DNA of 64,000 bases from an uncultured Bacilli bacterium (lineage in GTDB: Bacteria; Bacillota_I; Bacilli_A; RF39; UBA660). Positions 33,253 through 42,432 of the stretch are shown piece after piece (the first letter of the stretch is position 1; every line of letters begins with the position of its first letter). Below the pieces are notes generated by a model. That model saw only the letters and a list, made by a program, of their open reading frames with translations. It did not search any database and had not been told where the DNA came from. The stretch lies in NCBI GenBank assembly GCA_934096235.1, contig CAKOLO010000003.1, positions 98,132 through 162,131 of the forward strand. Reading direction: 5' to 3'. Both the position numbers and the translations under genes were made by a program.

Positions 33253-35202
33253 ATGTTTGAATTAATAAGTAAATATAAACCTAGTGGGGATCAACCAGAA
33301 GCAATAAAAGAACTTGTTGATGGAGTTAACAGTGGTAAAAAGAATCAAGTACTTTTAGGAGCTACTGGTACTGGTAAAACTTTTACTATAGCAAATATAA
33401 TTGCACAAACTAATAAGCCTACGTTAATACTTGCTCATAATAAAACACTTGCTGGACAATTATATGCTGAATTTAAAGAGTTATTTCCTAATAATAAGGT
33501 TGAATACTTTGTCTCTTATTACGACTATTATCAACCAGAAGCATATGTTCCAAGTAAAGACTTATATATTGAGAAAGATTCTAGTATTAATGATGAAATA
33601 GATGAGTTAAGACATGCTGCTACAGCTGCTATTATAGATAGACGTGATACCATTATAGTATCTAGTGTTTCTTGTATATATAGTATTGGTGAAAAAGAAG
33701 AGTATATAAATAAGATGCTTAATCTTTCTGTAGGAGACATAATTGATAGAGATGCTATACTTGAAAAGTTAGTTGGTATGCAGTATGAAAGAAGTGTTTT
33801 TGATTTAAAACGTGGTACTTTTAGAGTTAAGGGAGACACTATAGAATTAATACCTATTGGAGAAAAGAAGAGTGGTATTAGAGTAGAATTATTTGGTGAT
33901 GAGATAGATAAAATAAGTTTATTTGATCCACTTACTGGTAGAGTTAATAGTAGTGTTAAAACTATTAGTATATTTCCAGCTTCATTATTTGTAACTAGTG
34001 ATGAAAAAATACAAGAAGCAACTAAAAGAATAGAGAAGGAACTTGAATGTAGACTTAAAGAGTTACATGAAGAAGGAAAACTTCTTGAAGAACAAAGACT
34101 TAAAGAAAGAACTATGTATGATATAGAGATGCTTAAAGAGACTGGATTTTGTCATGGTATAGAGAACTACAGCAGACATATGTCTTTAAGAGATGCAGGT
34201 GAAACACCGACTACATTAATAGATTTTTTTCCTGATGACTTTTTGCTTGTTATAGACGAGAGTCATGTTACTCTTCCTCAAGTAAGAGGTATGTATAACG
34301 GAGATCATATGCGTAAGCAAACTCTTGTTGATTATGGATTTAGACTTCCTAGTGCGATGGATAATAGACCTTTAAAATTTGATGAATTTAAGGCTAAACT
34401 TAATCAAGTAATATATGTATCAGCAACGCCTGGAGATTATGAACTTTCTTTAGTAGATAAACCTGTTGAACAAATTATTCGACCTACAGGACTTTTAGAT
34501 CCGATAATAGATGTAAGACCAACTAAAAATCAAATAGATAATATTATTGAAGAGATAAATGATAGAATAGCTAAGAATGAAAGGGTACTTATAACTACTC
34601 TTACTATACGTATGAGTGAAGAATTAACATCATATTTAAAAGAACTTGGATATAAAGTAACATATTTACATAATGAAATTAAAACTCTAGAAAGACTTAA
34701 TATAATACGTAATCTAAGACTTGGTAAGATAGATGTAGTAGTTGGAATAAATCTACTTCGTGAAGGTATTGATATACCGGAAGTATCATTAATTTGTATA
34801 ATGGATGCTGATAAGCAAGGATTCTTAAGAAGTGATAGAAGTTTAATACAAACTATAGGTAGAGCTGCTAGAAATCAAAATGGTAAAGTAATAATGTATG
34901 CTGATACGATGAGTGATGCGATGAAAATAGCAATTAGTGAAACTAATAGAAGACGTGCTATACAAGAAAAATATAATAAAGAACATGGAATTGTTCCTAA
35001 AACAATAGTTAAAGATATTAAAGAAGCTATTACTAATGAAGTAGAAGAACAAAAGATAGAAAAGAAAAAGTATTCTAAGAAAGAATTAAATGATATGATT
35101 CATAAACTTGAAATAGAGATGAGAGAAGCTGCTAGTAGATTAGACTTTGAAAGAGCAACTGAACTTCGTGATGTAATATTTGAATTAAAAGATTTAAATT
35201 AG
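33253..35202 (+). CDS. uvrB: UvrABC excision repair protein B
   Basis: UvrB is the damage-verifying helicase-like subunit of nucleotide excision repair. At 649 residues it is of normal length. Walker A GATGTGKTFT, the beta-hairpin YYDYYQPEAYVP, VIDESHVTLPQ (DESH), YVSATPGDYE, QTIGRAARN and the C-terminal UVR domain (ASRLDFERATELRDVIFEL) are present. uvrA, often adjacent, does not follow. GGGAG lies about 9 nt before the ATG. No convincing LexA box was seen upstream. Confidence 0.97.
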   Translation: MFELISKYKPSGDQPEAIKELVDGVNSGKKNQVLLGATGTGKTFTIANIIAQTNKPTLILAHNKTLAGQLYAEFKELFPNNKVEYFVSYYDYYQPEAYVPSKDLYIEKDSSINDEIDELRHAATAAIIDRRDTIIVSSVSCIYSIGEKEEYINKMLNLSVGDIIDRDAILEKLVGMQYERSVFDLKRGTFRVKGDTIELIPIGEKKSGIRVELFGDEIDKISLFDPLTGRVNSSVKTISIFPASLFVTSDEKIQEATKRIEKELECRLKELHEEGKLLEEQRLKERTMYDIEMLKETGFCHGIENYSRHMSLRDAGETPTTLIDFFPDDFLLVIDESHVTLPQVRGMYNGDHMRKQTLVDYGFRLPSAMDNRPLKFDEFKAKLNQVIYVSATPGDYELSLVDKPVEQIIRPTGLLDPIIDVRPTKNQIDNIIEEINDRIAKNERVLITTLTIRMSEELTSYLKELGYKVTYLHNEIKTLERLNIIRNLRLGKIDVVVGINLLREGIDIPEVSLICIMDADKQGFLRSDRSLIQTIGRAARNQNGKVIMYADTMSDAMKIAISETNRRRAIQEKYNKEHGIVPKTIVKDIKEAITNEVEEQKIEKKKYSKKELNDMIHKLEIEMREAASRLDFERATELRDVIFELKDLN

Positions 35203-35216
35203 TTTTTAAATCTTTT
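35188..35216 (+). terminator. Intrinsic terminator after uvrB
   Basis: AAGATTTAAA / TTTAAATCTT flanks the TAG stop in its loop and is followed by Ts. Confidence 0.75.
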
Positions 35217-35222
35217 TAACTA

Positions 35223-35231
35223 TGTTATAAT
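35223..35231 (+). promoter_or_regulatory. Extended -10 promoter
   Basis: TGTTATAAT starts 6 nt after the uvrB terminator T tract and ends 19 nt before the next ATG. Confidence 0.6.
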
Positions 35232-35250
35232 TTTTATGATAGGTGGTAAT

Positions 35251-36093
35251 ATGAAAATAAAATGTAATAAATGTGGTAATGAAATTAATAATACTAATTT
35301 TTGTCCTTATTGTGGTAATCAAATAAATAATGTTAATCCTAATGTTACTAATGATAGTAGTTATTTGTTAGTTGGAATATTCTTAATAATATTTTTTCCA
35401 ATAGTTGGTATTATTTTTTGTGCGATGATGAGTTCACGTGATTCTAGACTTAAGAAAGTATTATTATGGTATGGTATAGGTGTTGCTGTAATTGTTATTT
35501 TATTTATATTATTTGCATTATTTGTATTCTTATTATTAGGTCTTGATGACAAAAATTCTTATCAATATAAATGTAAAAATTATTGTAATGGTTCTTATGT
35601 TATAGAAGGTAATTCTTGTGTATGCGATGATGGAAGAACATATGATATCTTTGAAGATGAAAATAATAATAATAATAACTCTAATAATGATAATGAAATA
35701 AAAGACGATGAAGAAATAAAGGATGATGAAGTAAATGATAATGAGTATATAAGTACTGAATTTAATAAAGATGAATGGATGAATACTGTTAATTCAAATG
35801 AATATGTTATTAATGTCATTGCTGCTAGTTGGTGTCCTCATTGTCAAAATTATAAACCTATAATAATGGATGTTGCTAAAAAGTTAAAAATAAAGTTATA
35901 CTTTATAGAAAGTGATAAATTATCTAGTGATGACTATAAAGCTTATACAACAACATATGAGTTAAGTGAATATGATGGTAATGTTCCATTTACATTTATA
36001 ACTCATAAAGGAAATGTTCTTGGTGAGAGAGTTGGAGAAATGGGACTTGATGAAACAATTAATTTTATAAATAGTGTGAAACAATACATGTGA
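35251..36093 (+). CDS. Zinc ribbon - membrane - thioredoxin fusion protein
   Basis: A 280-residue protein with three parts. The N-terminus is a zinc ribbon (CNKCGNEINNTNFCPYCGNQ). Two membrane helices follow at about residues 35-60 and 72-95. A Cys-containing loop and an Asn/Asp/Glu-rich linker lead to a thioredoxin-like domain with SWCPHCQNYKP near residue 197 and a cis-Pro (NVPFTFITHKG). It may be a membrane thiol oxidoreductase. ATG 35251 follows AGGTGG; the earlier ATG at 35236 lies too close to the promoter. Confidence 0.8.
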   Translation: MKIKCNKCGNEINNTNFCPYCGNQINNVNPNVTNDSSYLLVGIFLIIFFPIVGIIFCAMMSSRDSRLKKVLLWYGIGVAVIVILFILFALFVFLLLGLDDKNSYQYKCKNYCNGSYVIEGNSCVCDDGRTYDIFEDENNNNNNSNNDNEIKDDEEIKDDEVNDNEYISTEFNKDEWMNTVNSNEYVINVIAASWCPHCQNYKPIIMDVAKKLKIKLYFIESDKLSSDDYKAYTTTYELSEYDGNVPFTFITHKGNVLGERVGEMGLDETINFINSVKQYM

Positions 36094-36108
36094 TATTGTT
36101 TCTTTTTT
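36078..36108 (+). terminator. Intrinsic terminator after the thioredoxin fusion
   Basis: GAAACAATA / TATTGTTTC with the TGA stop in its loop is followed by six Ts. Confidence 0.85.
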
Positions 36109-36118
36109 ATTTAATGTT

Positions 36119-36127
36119 TGATATAAT
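36119..36127 (+). promoter_or_regulatory. Extended -10 promoter of miaB
   Basis: TGATATAAT ends 20 nt before the miaB ATG, close behind the preceding terminator. Confidence 0.6.
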
Positions 36128-36147
36128 ATACGCTGGAGTTGATTATT

Positions 36148-37560
36148 ATGAAAACACCTAATATGTTAGATGCTAAAAAGAGAAATCAAAATGAAATAAA
36201 GTATATTGATTATGATAAAAATTTTGATAAATTTGGAGATGGAAAAACATTTTTTGTTAGAACTTATGGATGTCAAATGAATGAACATGATTCTGAGAAA
36301 ATAAGGGGTATGATGAAAAGTGTCGGATTTAAATTAGTAGATTCTATAGAGGATGCTAATGTTGTTATACTTAATACTTGTGCGATACGTGAGAATGCAC
36401 ATGATAAAGTATTTGGTTTTTTAGGTGTTTTAAAACATTTAAAACAAAGTAAACCTGATTTATTAATTGGTATATGTGGATGTATGGCTCAAGAAGAAGT
36501 TGTTGTAAAAGATATTCTTAATAAATATAAATATGTAGATTTTGTATGTGGAACACACAATTTAGATAATTTAATATCTATAGTTAAGAATAAAATAGAT
36601 ACTAAAAAACAACAAATAGAAGTTCTTAGTTATGAAGGCGATGTTGTTGAAAATGTACCAGTGTTAAGAGAAAGTAAATATAGTGCTTGGGTTGACATAA
36701 TATATGGTTGTGATAAATTTTGTACCTATTGTATAGTTCCATATACTCGTGGTACTCAAAGAAGTAGAAAACATGAAGCAATAGTTAAAGAAGTAAAAGA
36801 TCTTGTCAAGAATGGTTATAAAGAAGTAACACTTTTAGGACAAAATGTTAATGCTTATGGAAAAGATTTGTATGATGACTATAATCTTGCGAATTTACTT
36901 AGTGATGTAAGTGATACTGGAATAGAAAGAATTAGATTTGTTACTAGCCATCCATGGGATTTTACTGATGAAATGGTTGATATAATAGCTAGTCGTGATA
37001 ATATAATGCCATATATACATTTACCACTTCAATCTGGTAGTGATAAGATACTTAAACTTATGAATAGAAAATATACTAGTAGTGAATATTTAAAACTATA
37101 TAACAGCATACGTAGTAAAGTTAAGAATTCTAGTGTTACAACTGATATAATAGTAGGTTTTCCAGGTGAAACAGAAGAAGATTTTCAAGATACTTTAAAG
37201 CTTGTAAATGAATGTAAATTTGACGGAGCATTTACATTTGCATATAGTCCTCGTGAAAATACACCTGCTGCTTTAATGAAAGATGCGATTCCTGAAGAAG
37301 TTAAGATGGATAGACTTCATAGACTAAATGAAGTTATAAATAAATATAGTAATGAAGCTAATGCTAGAATGAATGGTACTATTGTCAAATGTTTAGTAAC
37401 TGGACTAAGTGATAAAGATAAAAGTAAAGTATGTGGATATACTGAAAACATGAAACTTGTTAATATAGAGGGTCCAAAAGAGTTAATTGGAAATATAGTT
37501 AATGTTAAAATAACAGATACTAAAAGTTTTTCAATGGATGGTGTATATATTAAAGATTAA
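36148..37560 (+). CDS. miaB: tRNA 2-methylthio-N6-isopentenyladenosine synthase
   Basis: This radical-SAM enzyme adds a methylthio group at A37 of tRNAs that read codons starting with U. The 470-residue protein has the N-terminal cluster-binding part (TYGCQMNEHDSEK, LNTCAIRENAHDK, GICGCMAQ), the radical-SAM motif CDKFCTYCIVPYTRG (CxxxCxxC), THPLQSG-type core segments and a C-terminal TRAM domain. The ATG at 36148 follows GGAG; a TTG at 36139 is rejected. In many Firmicutes mutS and mutL follow miaB, but not here. Confidence 0.95.
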   Translation: MKTPNMLDAKKRNQNEIKYIDYDKNFDKFGDGKTFFVRTYGCQMNEHDSEKIRGMMKSVGFKLVDSIEDANVVILNTCAIRENAHDKVFGFLGVLKHLKQSKPDLLIGICGCMAQEEVVVKDILNKYKYVDFVCGTHNLDNLISIVKNKIDTKKQQIEVLSYEGDVVENVPVLRESKYSAWVDIIYGCDKFCTYCIVPYTRGTQRSRKHEAIVKEVKDLVKNGYKEVTLLGQNVNAYGKDLYDDYNLANLLSDVSDTGIERIRFVTSHPWDFTDEMVDIIASRDNIMPYIHLPLQSGSDKILKLMNRKYTSSEYLKLYNSIRSKVKNSSVTTDIIVGFPGETEEDFQDTLKLVNECKFDGAFTFAYSPRENTPAALMKDAIPEEVKMDRLHRLNEVINKYSNEANARMNGTIVKCLVTGLSDKDKSKVCGYTENMKLVNIEGPKELIGNIVNVKITDTKSFSMDGVYIKD

Positions 37561-37563
37561 ATA

Positions 37564-37572
37564 TGTTATAAT
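37564..37572 (+). promoter_or_regulatory. Extended -10 promoter
   Basis: TGTTATAAT starts 3 nt after the miaB stop and ends 20 nt before the next ATG. Confidence 0.55.
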
Positions 37573-37592
37573 TTTTGTAGGTAGGTGGATGT

Positions 37593-38189
37593 ATGAAAAT
37601 TAAAAAAATATTAATTATTATATTCTTATGTATATTAGTTGTTGGTGGTATTTATTATTATAATCAAGAATATAAAAATATAACTGATAAAACTAATGAT
37701 AAAAGCAAGAATAATGAAGATGATAATCTTGAAGAAATTAATCTTAGTTGTGATAATGGATATGAATGTTTTAAATTTGAAGATAAAGAATATAAGTTTT
37801 CAATAAAAAAATCTATTAAAGTAGATAATATGTTTAATATAGATACTAGCGAATATGTAGCAGGTACTTTAAAAATTAATGATGATGGAAAACTAGTATT
37901 TGAAGATTTAGCAGGTAAAGTTATCAAGACATATGATGGAATAAGTTCTAAAGTTGTTAGTATTGATTCTACTAATAGTGAATGTGACTTAATATATGTT
38001 GCACTTACTGAAGATGGAAAGGTTTATAAGACAGAATTTGAAGATGGTCTTTTTAGTGGTGAACCATTTTTAGAAGTTCCACTTAATGAAGAATATACTA
38101 AGATATCATTATATAATGATACTTGTGATGTTAAACTTATTGGATTAAATAAGAATAATGAAGTAAAAGATTTATTAGCAAATGAATAA
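37593..38189 (+). CDS. Hypothetical membrane-anchored extracellular protein
   Basis: A 198-residue protein of unknown family. A Lys-rich start and one membrane helix (about 5-23) are followed by a charged linker and an extracellular domain of about 140 residues. That domain is beta-rich, holds four Cys (LSCDNGYECFKFEDKEYKF, SECDLIY, DTCDVKL), and alternates hydrophobic and acidic residues in a beta-propeller-like way (LTEDGKVYKTEF). AGGTAGGTGG precedes the ATG, and a terminator overlaps the end. Confidence 0.7.
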   Translation: MKIKKILIIIFLCILVVGGIYYYNQEYKNITDKTNDKSKNNEDDNLEEINLSCDNGYECFKFEDKEYKFSIKKSIKVDNMFNIDTSEYVAGTLKINDDGKLVFEDLAGKVIKTYDGISSKVVSIDSTNSECDLIYVALTEDGKVYKTEFEDGLFSGEPFLEVPLNEEYTKISLYNDTCDVKLIGLNKNNEVKDLLANE

Positions 38190-38197
38190 ATCTTTTT
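38166..38197 (+). terminator. Intrinsic terminator
   Basis: AAAGATTTATT / AATAAATCTTT with an eight-base loop ending at the stop region is followed by Ts. Confidence 0.75.
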
Positions 38198-38236
38198 TAA
38201 TAACTATATAACAAACAAATTTTCGTGTTAAATTTG

Positions 38237-38265
38237 TTGACATTTTTGTATCAAAATATTATATT
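38237..38265 (+). promoter_or_regulatory. SigmaA promoter of the HAD-MBL-priA-fmt run
   Basis: TTGACA and TATATT are 17 nt apart, 20 nt before the ATG of the HAD gene. Confidence 0.75.
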
Positions 38266-38284
38266 GTTAATAAGAGGTAATATT

Positions 38285-38803
38285 ATGAAAAGATTGTATA
38301 TTGATTTTGATGGAGTTGTAATGGATACGATTCCACCGTTGTATGATGCTTTACAAAAAAGTGGAGCAGATGTAACTAATGAAAGTGAGATAAGAGTTTT
38401 TTTTGCTAGTTATGATTTTTCTAAAATTATTAATGATGAAAATATTCTTAATGATTCAATTAATTGTATTAAGAAGTTAATTGATAGTAAGATGTTTGAA
38501 ATATCTTTTTTAACACATGTTAATTCTCTAACGGAGGGATGTGTAAAGGTTGAATATTTAAGACATCATTTTAAAGATATAACTATTATTATGGTTCCTA
38601 AAGAAATATCTAAAACTAAGGTAGTACATAGTGAAGGGGCAATACTTGTAGATGATTATTCTGGTAATTTAAAAGAATGGGAAGAAAATGGTGGTATAGC
38701 TGTTAGATTCTCTAAAGAACTTGAATCTCATGGATATAAAGTTTTAAATCATTTAGATGAATTAATAAATATGTTTAAAGATGAAGAGGTGAATGCATGT
38801 TAG
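38285..38803 (+). CDS. HAD-superfamily nucleotidase-like protein (5'(3')-deoxyribonucleotidase family)
   Basis: A 172-residue HAD protein beginning MKRLYIDFDGVVMDTIPPL, where DFDG is motif I. The later segments FLTHVN, VPKEISKTKVV and LVDDYSGNLKEW (motif IV) match the 5'-nucleotidase/NT5C-like group. It probably removes phosphate from nucleotides or a small metabolite. AGAGGTAA lies before the ATG at 38285; an upstream extension in frame has no ribosome site. It overlaps the next gene by 7 nt. Confidence 0.78.
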   Translation: MKRLYIDFDGVVMDTIPPLYDALQKSGADVTNESEIRVFFASYDFSKIINDENILNDSINCIKKLIDSKMFEISFLTHVNSLTEGCVKVEYLRHHFKDITIIMVPKEISKTKVVHSEGAILVDDYSGNLKEWEENGGIAVRFSKELESHGYKVLNHLDELINMFKDEEVNAC

Positions 38804-39327
38804 AAGTTATAAGAGTTGTAACTGGTTTTTTAAAAGAAAACTGTTATATTATTCATAATGGTATAGATTGTTTAGTAATAGATCCAGGGGATGATCAAAA
38901 GAAAATATTAACTGAAATAAATAGTAGAGGTTTGCATGTTAAAGGTATATTAATTACACATTATCATTTTGATCATGTTGGTTGTTTAGAAACATTTAAA
39001 GAAATTTATCCGACTGCTAGAATAGTTGACTATAGAACTAAGGGTGATGTTAAAATAGATACATTTGAATTTAAAATAATAGAGACTTATGGTCATACTA
39101 TGGATAGTGTTTCATTTTATTTTGATAAAAGTGATATATTATTTACTGGAGACTTCGTATTTAAAGAAACTATTGGTAATTTTGAAGAAGATAATGAACA
39201 AGCTATGATTAATAGTCTTAAAGTATTTAAATATATGTCAACTAATGTTAAAGTATATCCTGGCCATGATGAAGAAACTACTGTAGAACATGAACTTAAA
39301 TATAATCCATTCTTAAGAGGAATTTAA
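38797..39327 (+). CDS. MBL-fold metallo-hydrolase, glyoxalase II-like
   Basis: A 176-residue zinc hydrolase related to YqgX and hydroxyacylglutathione hydrolases. The metal motif is THYHFDHVG (HxHxDH), with DPGDD upstream, TYGHTMDSVSF, FTGDFVFKETIG and VYPGHDEETT contributing further ligands. It probably acts on thioesters such as S-lactoyl thiols. Its stop overlaps the priA ATG (TAATG). Confidence 0.87.
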   Translation: MLEVIRVVTGFLKENCYIIHNGIDCLVIDPGDDQKKILTEINSRGLHVKGILITHYHFDHVGCLETFKEIYPTARIVDYRTKGDVKIDTFEFKIIETYGHTMDSVSFYFDKSDILFTGDFVFKETIGNFEEDNEQAMINSLKVFKYMSTNVKVYPGHDEETTVEHELKYNPFLRGI

Positions 39328-41480
39328 TGCTTGCTAGTGTAATAATTGAATATTCAGTAAAATCATTAAATAAAGTATTTGATTATATAATACCTGAAGA
39401 AATTAAAGATACTATAAAAGTAGGACATAAAGTAATAGTTCCTTTTGGCAAAGTAGAAGTAGAAGGATTTGTACTTAAAATACATAATAATATAGATAAT
39501 TCTTTGGAATATAGAAGTATTATTAGAATACAAGAAAGTGATTTTTATTTAAATGAAGAATTACTCAAGTTAGGTAAATATATGAGTGATTTTTTGTTAT
39601 GCAATTTAATATCTTGTTATCAAGTAATGTTACCTAAGGCTTTAAAAGCATCATTAAAAACTAATATAAATAGAAAATATATTACTAAAGTATCATTAAA
39701 TAAAGATGTTGATATAGATAAATATATTCTTGAACATAAGAGAAATAAGGCAGAGATAAGTATAATTGAGTGTTTAAGAAGTGGAGAAAAAGATAGAAAA
39801 GAGTTTAGTAGTTCTATAAAAAAATTAATAGATAAGGGTATAGTTATAGAAAATAAGTATGAAGTTAATAGAGAAGTAGAAGTTGATGAAGAAAAGAAAA
39901 CTATTAGTTTAACAGAAGGACAATTAAAAGCAGTAGATGAAATATTGAGTTCAAATGATGATAAATTTTTATTATATGGTGTTACTGGCAGTGGTAAAAC
40001 TGAAGTATATATAGAACTTTTAAGACGTATTTTGAAGATGGGAAAGACTGGTATAGTATTAGTACCTGAAATATCTTTAACTCCTCAAATAGTGGCTCGT
40101 TTTAAGGGTGTGTTTGGTGATAGAGTAGCTGTATTTCATAGTTCTTTAAGTGAAGGGGAAAAGTATGATGAATATAGAAGAATAATGAATGGTGAAGTAT
40201 CTTTAGTAGTAGGTGCTAGAAGTGCTGTGTTTGCTCCTTTAAAAAATATAGGATTAATAATAATAGATGAATGTCAAAGCCAAACTTATAAGCAGGATAA
40301 TACTCCAAAATATAATGCGATAGATATTGCTTTTAAAAGAGGAGAATATAATAATGCTAAAGTTATAATGGGAAGTGCAACTCCATCTTTAGAACAATAC
40401 GCTAGAGGTAAAAAAGGAGTATTTCATTTAATAAATTTGCCTTCTAGAATAAGTGGTAGGCTTCCATCTTTTGAGATTGTTGATATGGATGAGGAAGCAA
40501 AAAAGCATAATTATATAATTAGTGATAAATTAGATAAAGAAATAAAAGGAGCACTTGAAAGAAAAGAACAAGTAATACTTTTATTAAATAGACGAGGTTA
40601 CTCTACATTTTTAAGTTGTACTAACTGTGGATTTGTATATAAGTGTCCTAACTGTGATATATCATTAATTTATCATAAGAGCAGTAATAGTTATAGTTGT
40701 CACTATTGTGGATATAGATGTATGAAGAGTGAAGTGTGTCCTAGTTGTCATGAAGAAGCTATTAAAGATTTAGGACTTGGAACTGAGAAATTAGAAAGTA
40801 TGATAGCTAAAAAATATAATGTAGAAGTGCTTAGAATGGATGCTGATACTACTAGTACTAAAAATGCTCATCAAAAATTAATTAAAGAGTTTTCAAGTGG
40901 TAAATATAGTATATTAGTTGGAACTCAAATGATATCAAAAGGTCTTAATTTTGAAAATGTTAGTTTAGTTGGAACTATAAATAGTGATGCAAGTTTATCT
41001 ATTCCAGACTTTAGAAGTAGTGAAAAAACATATGAATTATTAAGTCAAACAGCTGGAAGAGTAGGAAGATTCAACTTACCTGGTAAAGTTATAATACAAA
41101 CATATAATCCTACTAACTATGTATATAAAAGTGTAGTTAAAAATGATTTTGATGCATTCTTTAATTATGAAATGAATATTCGTAAAAAACTAATGTATCC
41201 ACCATATTATTATATTTGTAATATTCTAATAACAAGTACTACATTTAATGAAGCAGGTGATGCTGCTAATAAAGTTAAAAGATTTATAGATAGTAAACTT
41301 AATGAAAATGAATTTATTATACTTGGTCCTTCAGTATCAAGTATAGTAAGACTTAATAATAAATATAGATTTAATATAATGATAAAGTATAAGAAAATAG
41401 ATAATTTATTACCAGTAATGAAGGAAGTAAATAATATTAATATAAAGAATGTGTCTATTGATATAAATATGAATATTTAA
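39327..41480 (+). CDS. priA: Primosomal replication protein N' (PriA helicase)
   Basis: PriA reloads the replicative helicase at stalled forks. The 717-residue protein has the N-terminal DNA-binding part, Walker A GVTGSGKTE (about 218-226), GSATPSLEQY, a full zinc-binding block (CTNCGFVYKCPNCDIS, CHYCGYRC, CPSCHEE) and QTAGRVGR. The Walker B motif reads DECQ (residues 314-317) where most PriA proteins have DEEH, and the following RYH is KYN. The Asp and Glu for ATP hydrolysis remain. fmt follows at 22 nt, but def is absent. Confidence 0.93.
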   Translation: MLASVIIEYSVKSLNKVFDYIIPEEIKDTIKVGHKVIVPFGKVEVEGFVLKIHNNIDNSLEYRSIIRIQESDFYLNEELLKLGKYMSDFLLCNLISCYQVMLPKALKASLKTNINRKYITKVSLNKDVDIDKYILEHKRNKAEISIIECLRSGEKDRKEFSSSIKKLIDKGIVIENKYEVNREVEVDEEKKTISLTEGQLKAVDEILSSNDDKFLLYGVTGSGKTEVYIELLRRILKMGKTGIVLVPEISLTPQIVARFKGVFGDRVAVFHSSLSEGEKYDEYRRIMNGEVSLVVGARSAVFAPLKNIGLIIIDECQSQTYKQDNTPKYNAIDIAFKRGEYNNAKVIMGSATPSLEQYARGKKGVFHLINLPSRISGRLPSFEIVDMDEEAKKHNYIISDKLDKEIKGALERKEQVILLLNRRGYSTFLSCTNCGFVYKCPNCDISLIYHKSSNSYSCHYCGYRCMKSEVCPSCHEEAIKDLGLGTEKLESMIAKKYNVEVLRMDADTTSTKNAHQKLIKEFSSGKYSILVGTQMISKGLNFENVSLVGTINSDASLSIPDFRSSEKTYELLSQTAGRVGRFNLPGKVIIQTYNPTNYVYKSVVKNDFDAFFNYEMNIRKKLMYPPYYYICNILITSTTFNEAGDAANKVKRFIDSKLNENEFIILGPSVSSIVRLNNKYRFNIMIKYKKIDNLLPVMKEVNNINIKNVSIDINMNI

Positions 41481-41502
41481 TATAATTTGTGTAGGTGATT
41501 TT

Positions 41503-42432
41503 ATGAAAGATAAAAAAGTTGTATTTATGGGTACTCCTGAGTTTAGTGTACCTGTTTTAGAGATGTTAATAGATAATACTAATGTAGTTTTAGTAGTTAC
41601 TCAGCCTGATAAAGAAGTTGGAAGACATCATGAACTTAAGGCTACACCAGTAAAAGAATGTGCATTAAAACATAATATTGAAGTATATCAACCAATTAAA
41701 ATAAGAAATGAATATGAATATATATTAGAGAAAAATCCTGATGTTATAATAACTTGTGCTTATGGTCAAATAATACCTAGCATATTACTTGATACTCCAA
41801 AGTATAATGCTATAAATGTTCATGCGTCATTACTTCCTAAATTGAGAGGTGGAAGTCCACTACATAAATGTATAATAGATGGATATAAAGAAACAGGTGT
41901 TACTATTATGTATATGGCTCCTGGTATGGATGATGGGGATATTATTACACAAAGAAGTATTGAAATAAAAGATACTGATAATGTTGGAATAATTCATGAT
42001 GAACTTAGTATTATGGGACGTGATTTACTTTTAGAGACACTTCCTAATATATTTAGTGGTAATATTACAAGAACTAAGCAAGATCCTAATGAAGTAACAT
42101 ATGCATATAATATAAAACGTGAAGAAGAAAAATTAGATTTTAATAAAACTGCTCGTGAAGTATTTAATCAAATAAGAGGAATGTATCCTTTTCCAGTTGC
42201 ATATACTACACTTAATGGAGAAGTTATTAAGATATGTGAATCTGTTATAGGAAACAGCACTAAAGGAAAACCAGGTGAAATAATAGAAACATCTAAAGAA
42301 GGTATAAGTGTAATGTGTAAAGATAAAAATATTATAATTACTAGACTTAAACCTAGTGGTAAAAAAGAAATGACAGCTAAAGATTATTTAAATGGAAAAA
42401 ATAAAACAATAGTTGGAGAAATATTATGTTAA
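41503..42432 (+). CDS. fmt: Methionyl-tRNA formyltransferase
   Basis: Fmt formylates initiator Met-tRNA. The 309-residue protein opens VVFMGTPEFSVPVLEML and carries CAYGQIIP, NVHASLLPKLRGGSPLHKCI (the usual GAAPI is GGSPL), GVTIMYMAPGMDDGDII, and the C-terminal OB-like domain. A TATAAT at 41481-41486 and AGGTGA precede the ATG. The stop overlaps the next gene by 7 nt. Confidence 0.94.
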   Translation: MKDKKVVFMGTPEFSVPVLEMLIDNTNVVLVVTQPDKEVGRHHELKATPVKECALKHNIEVYQPIKIRNEYEYILEKNPDVIITCAYGQIIPSILLDTPKYNAINVHASLLPKLRGGSPLHKCIIDGYKETGVTIMYMAPGMDDGDIITQRSIEIKDTDNVGIIHDELSIMGRDLLLETLPNIFSGNITRTKQDPNEVTYAYNIKREEEKLDFNKTAREVFNQIRGMYPFPVAYTTLNGEVIKICESVIGNSTKGKPGEIIETSKEGISVMCKDKNIIITRLKPSGKKEMTAKDYLNGKNKTIVGEILC

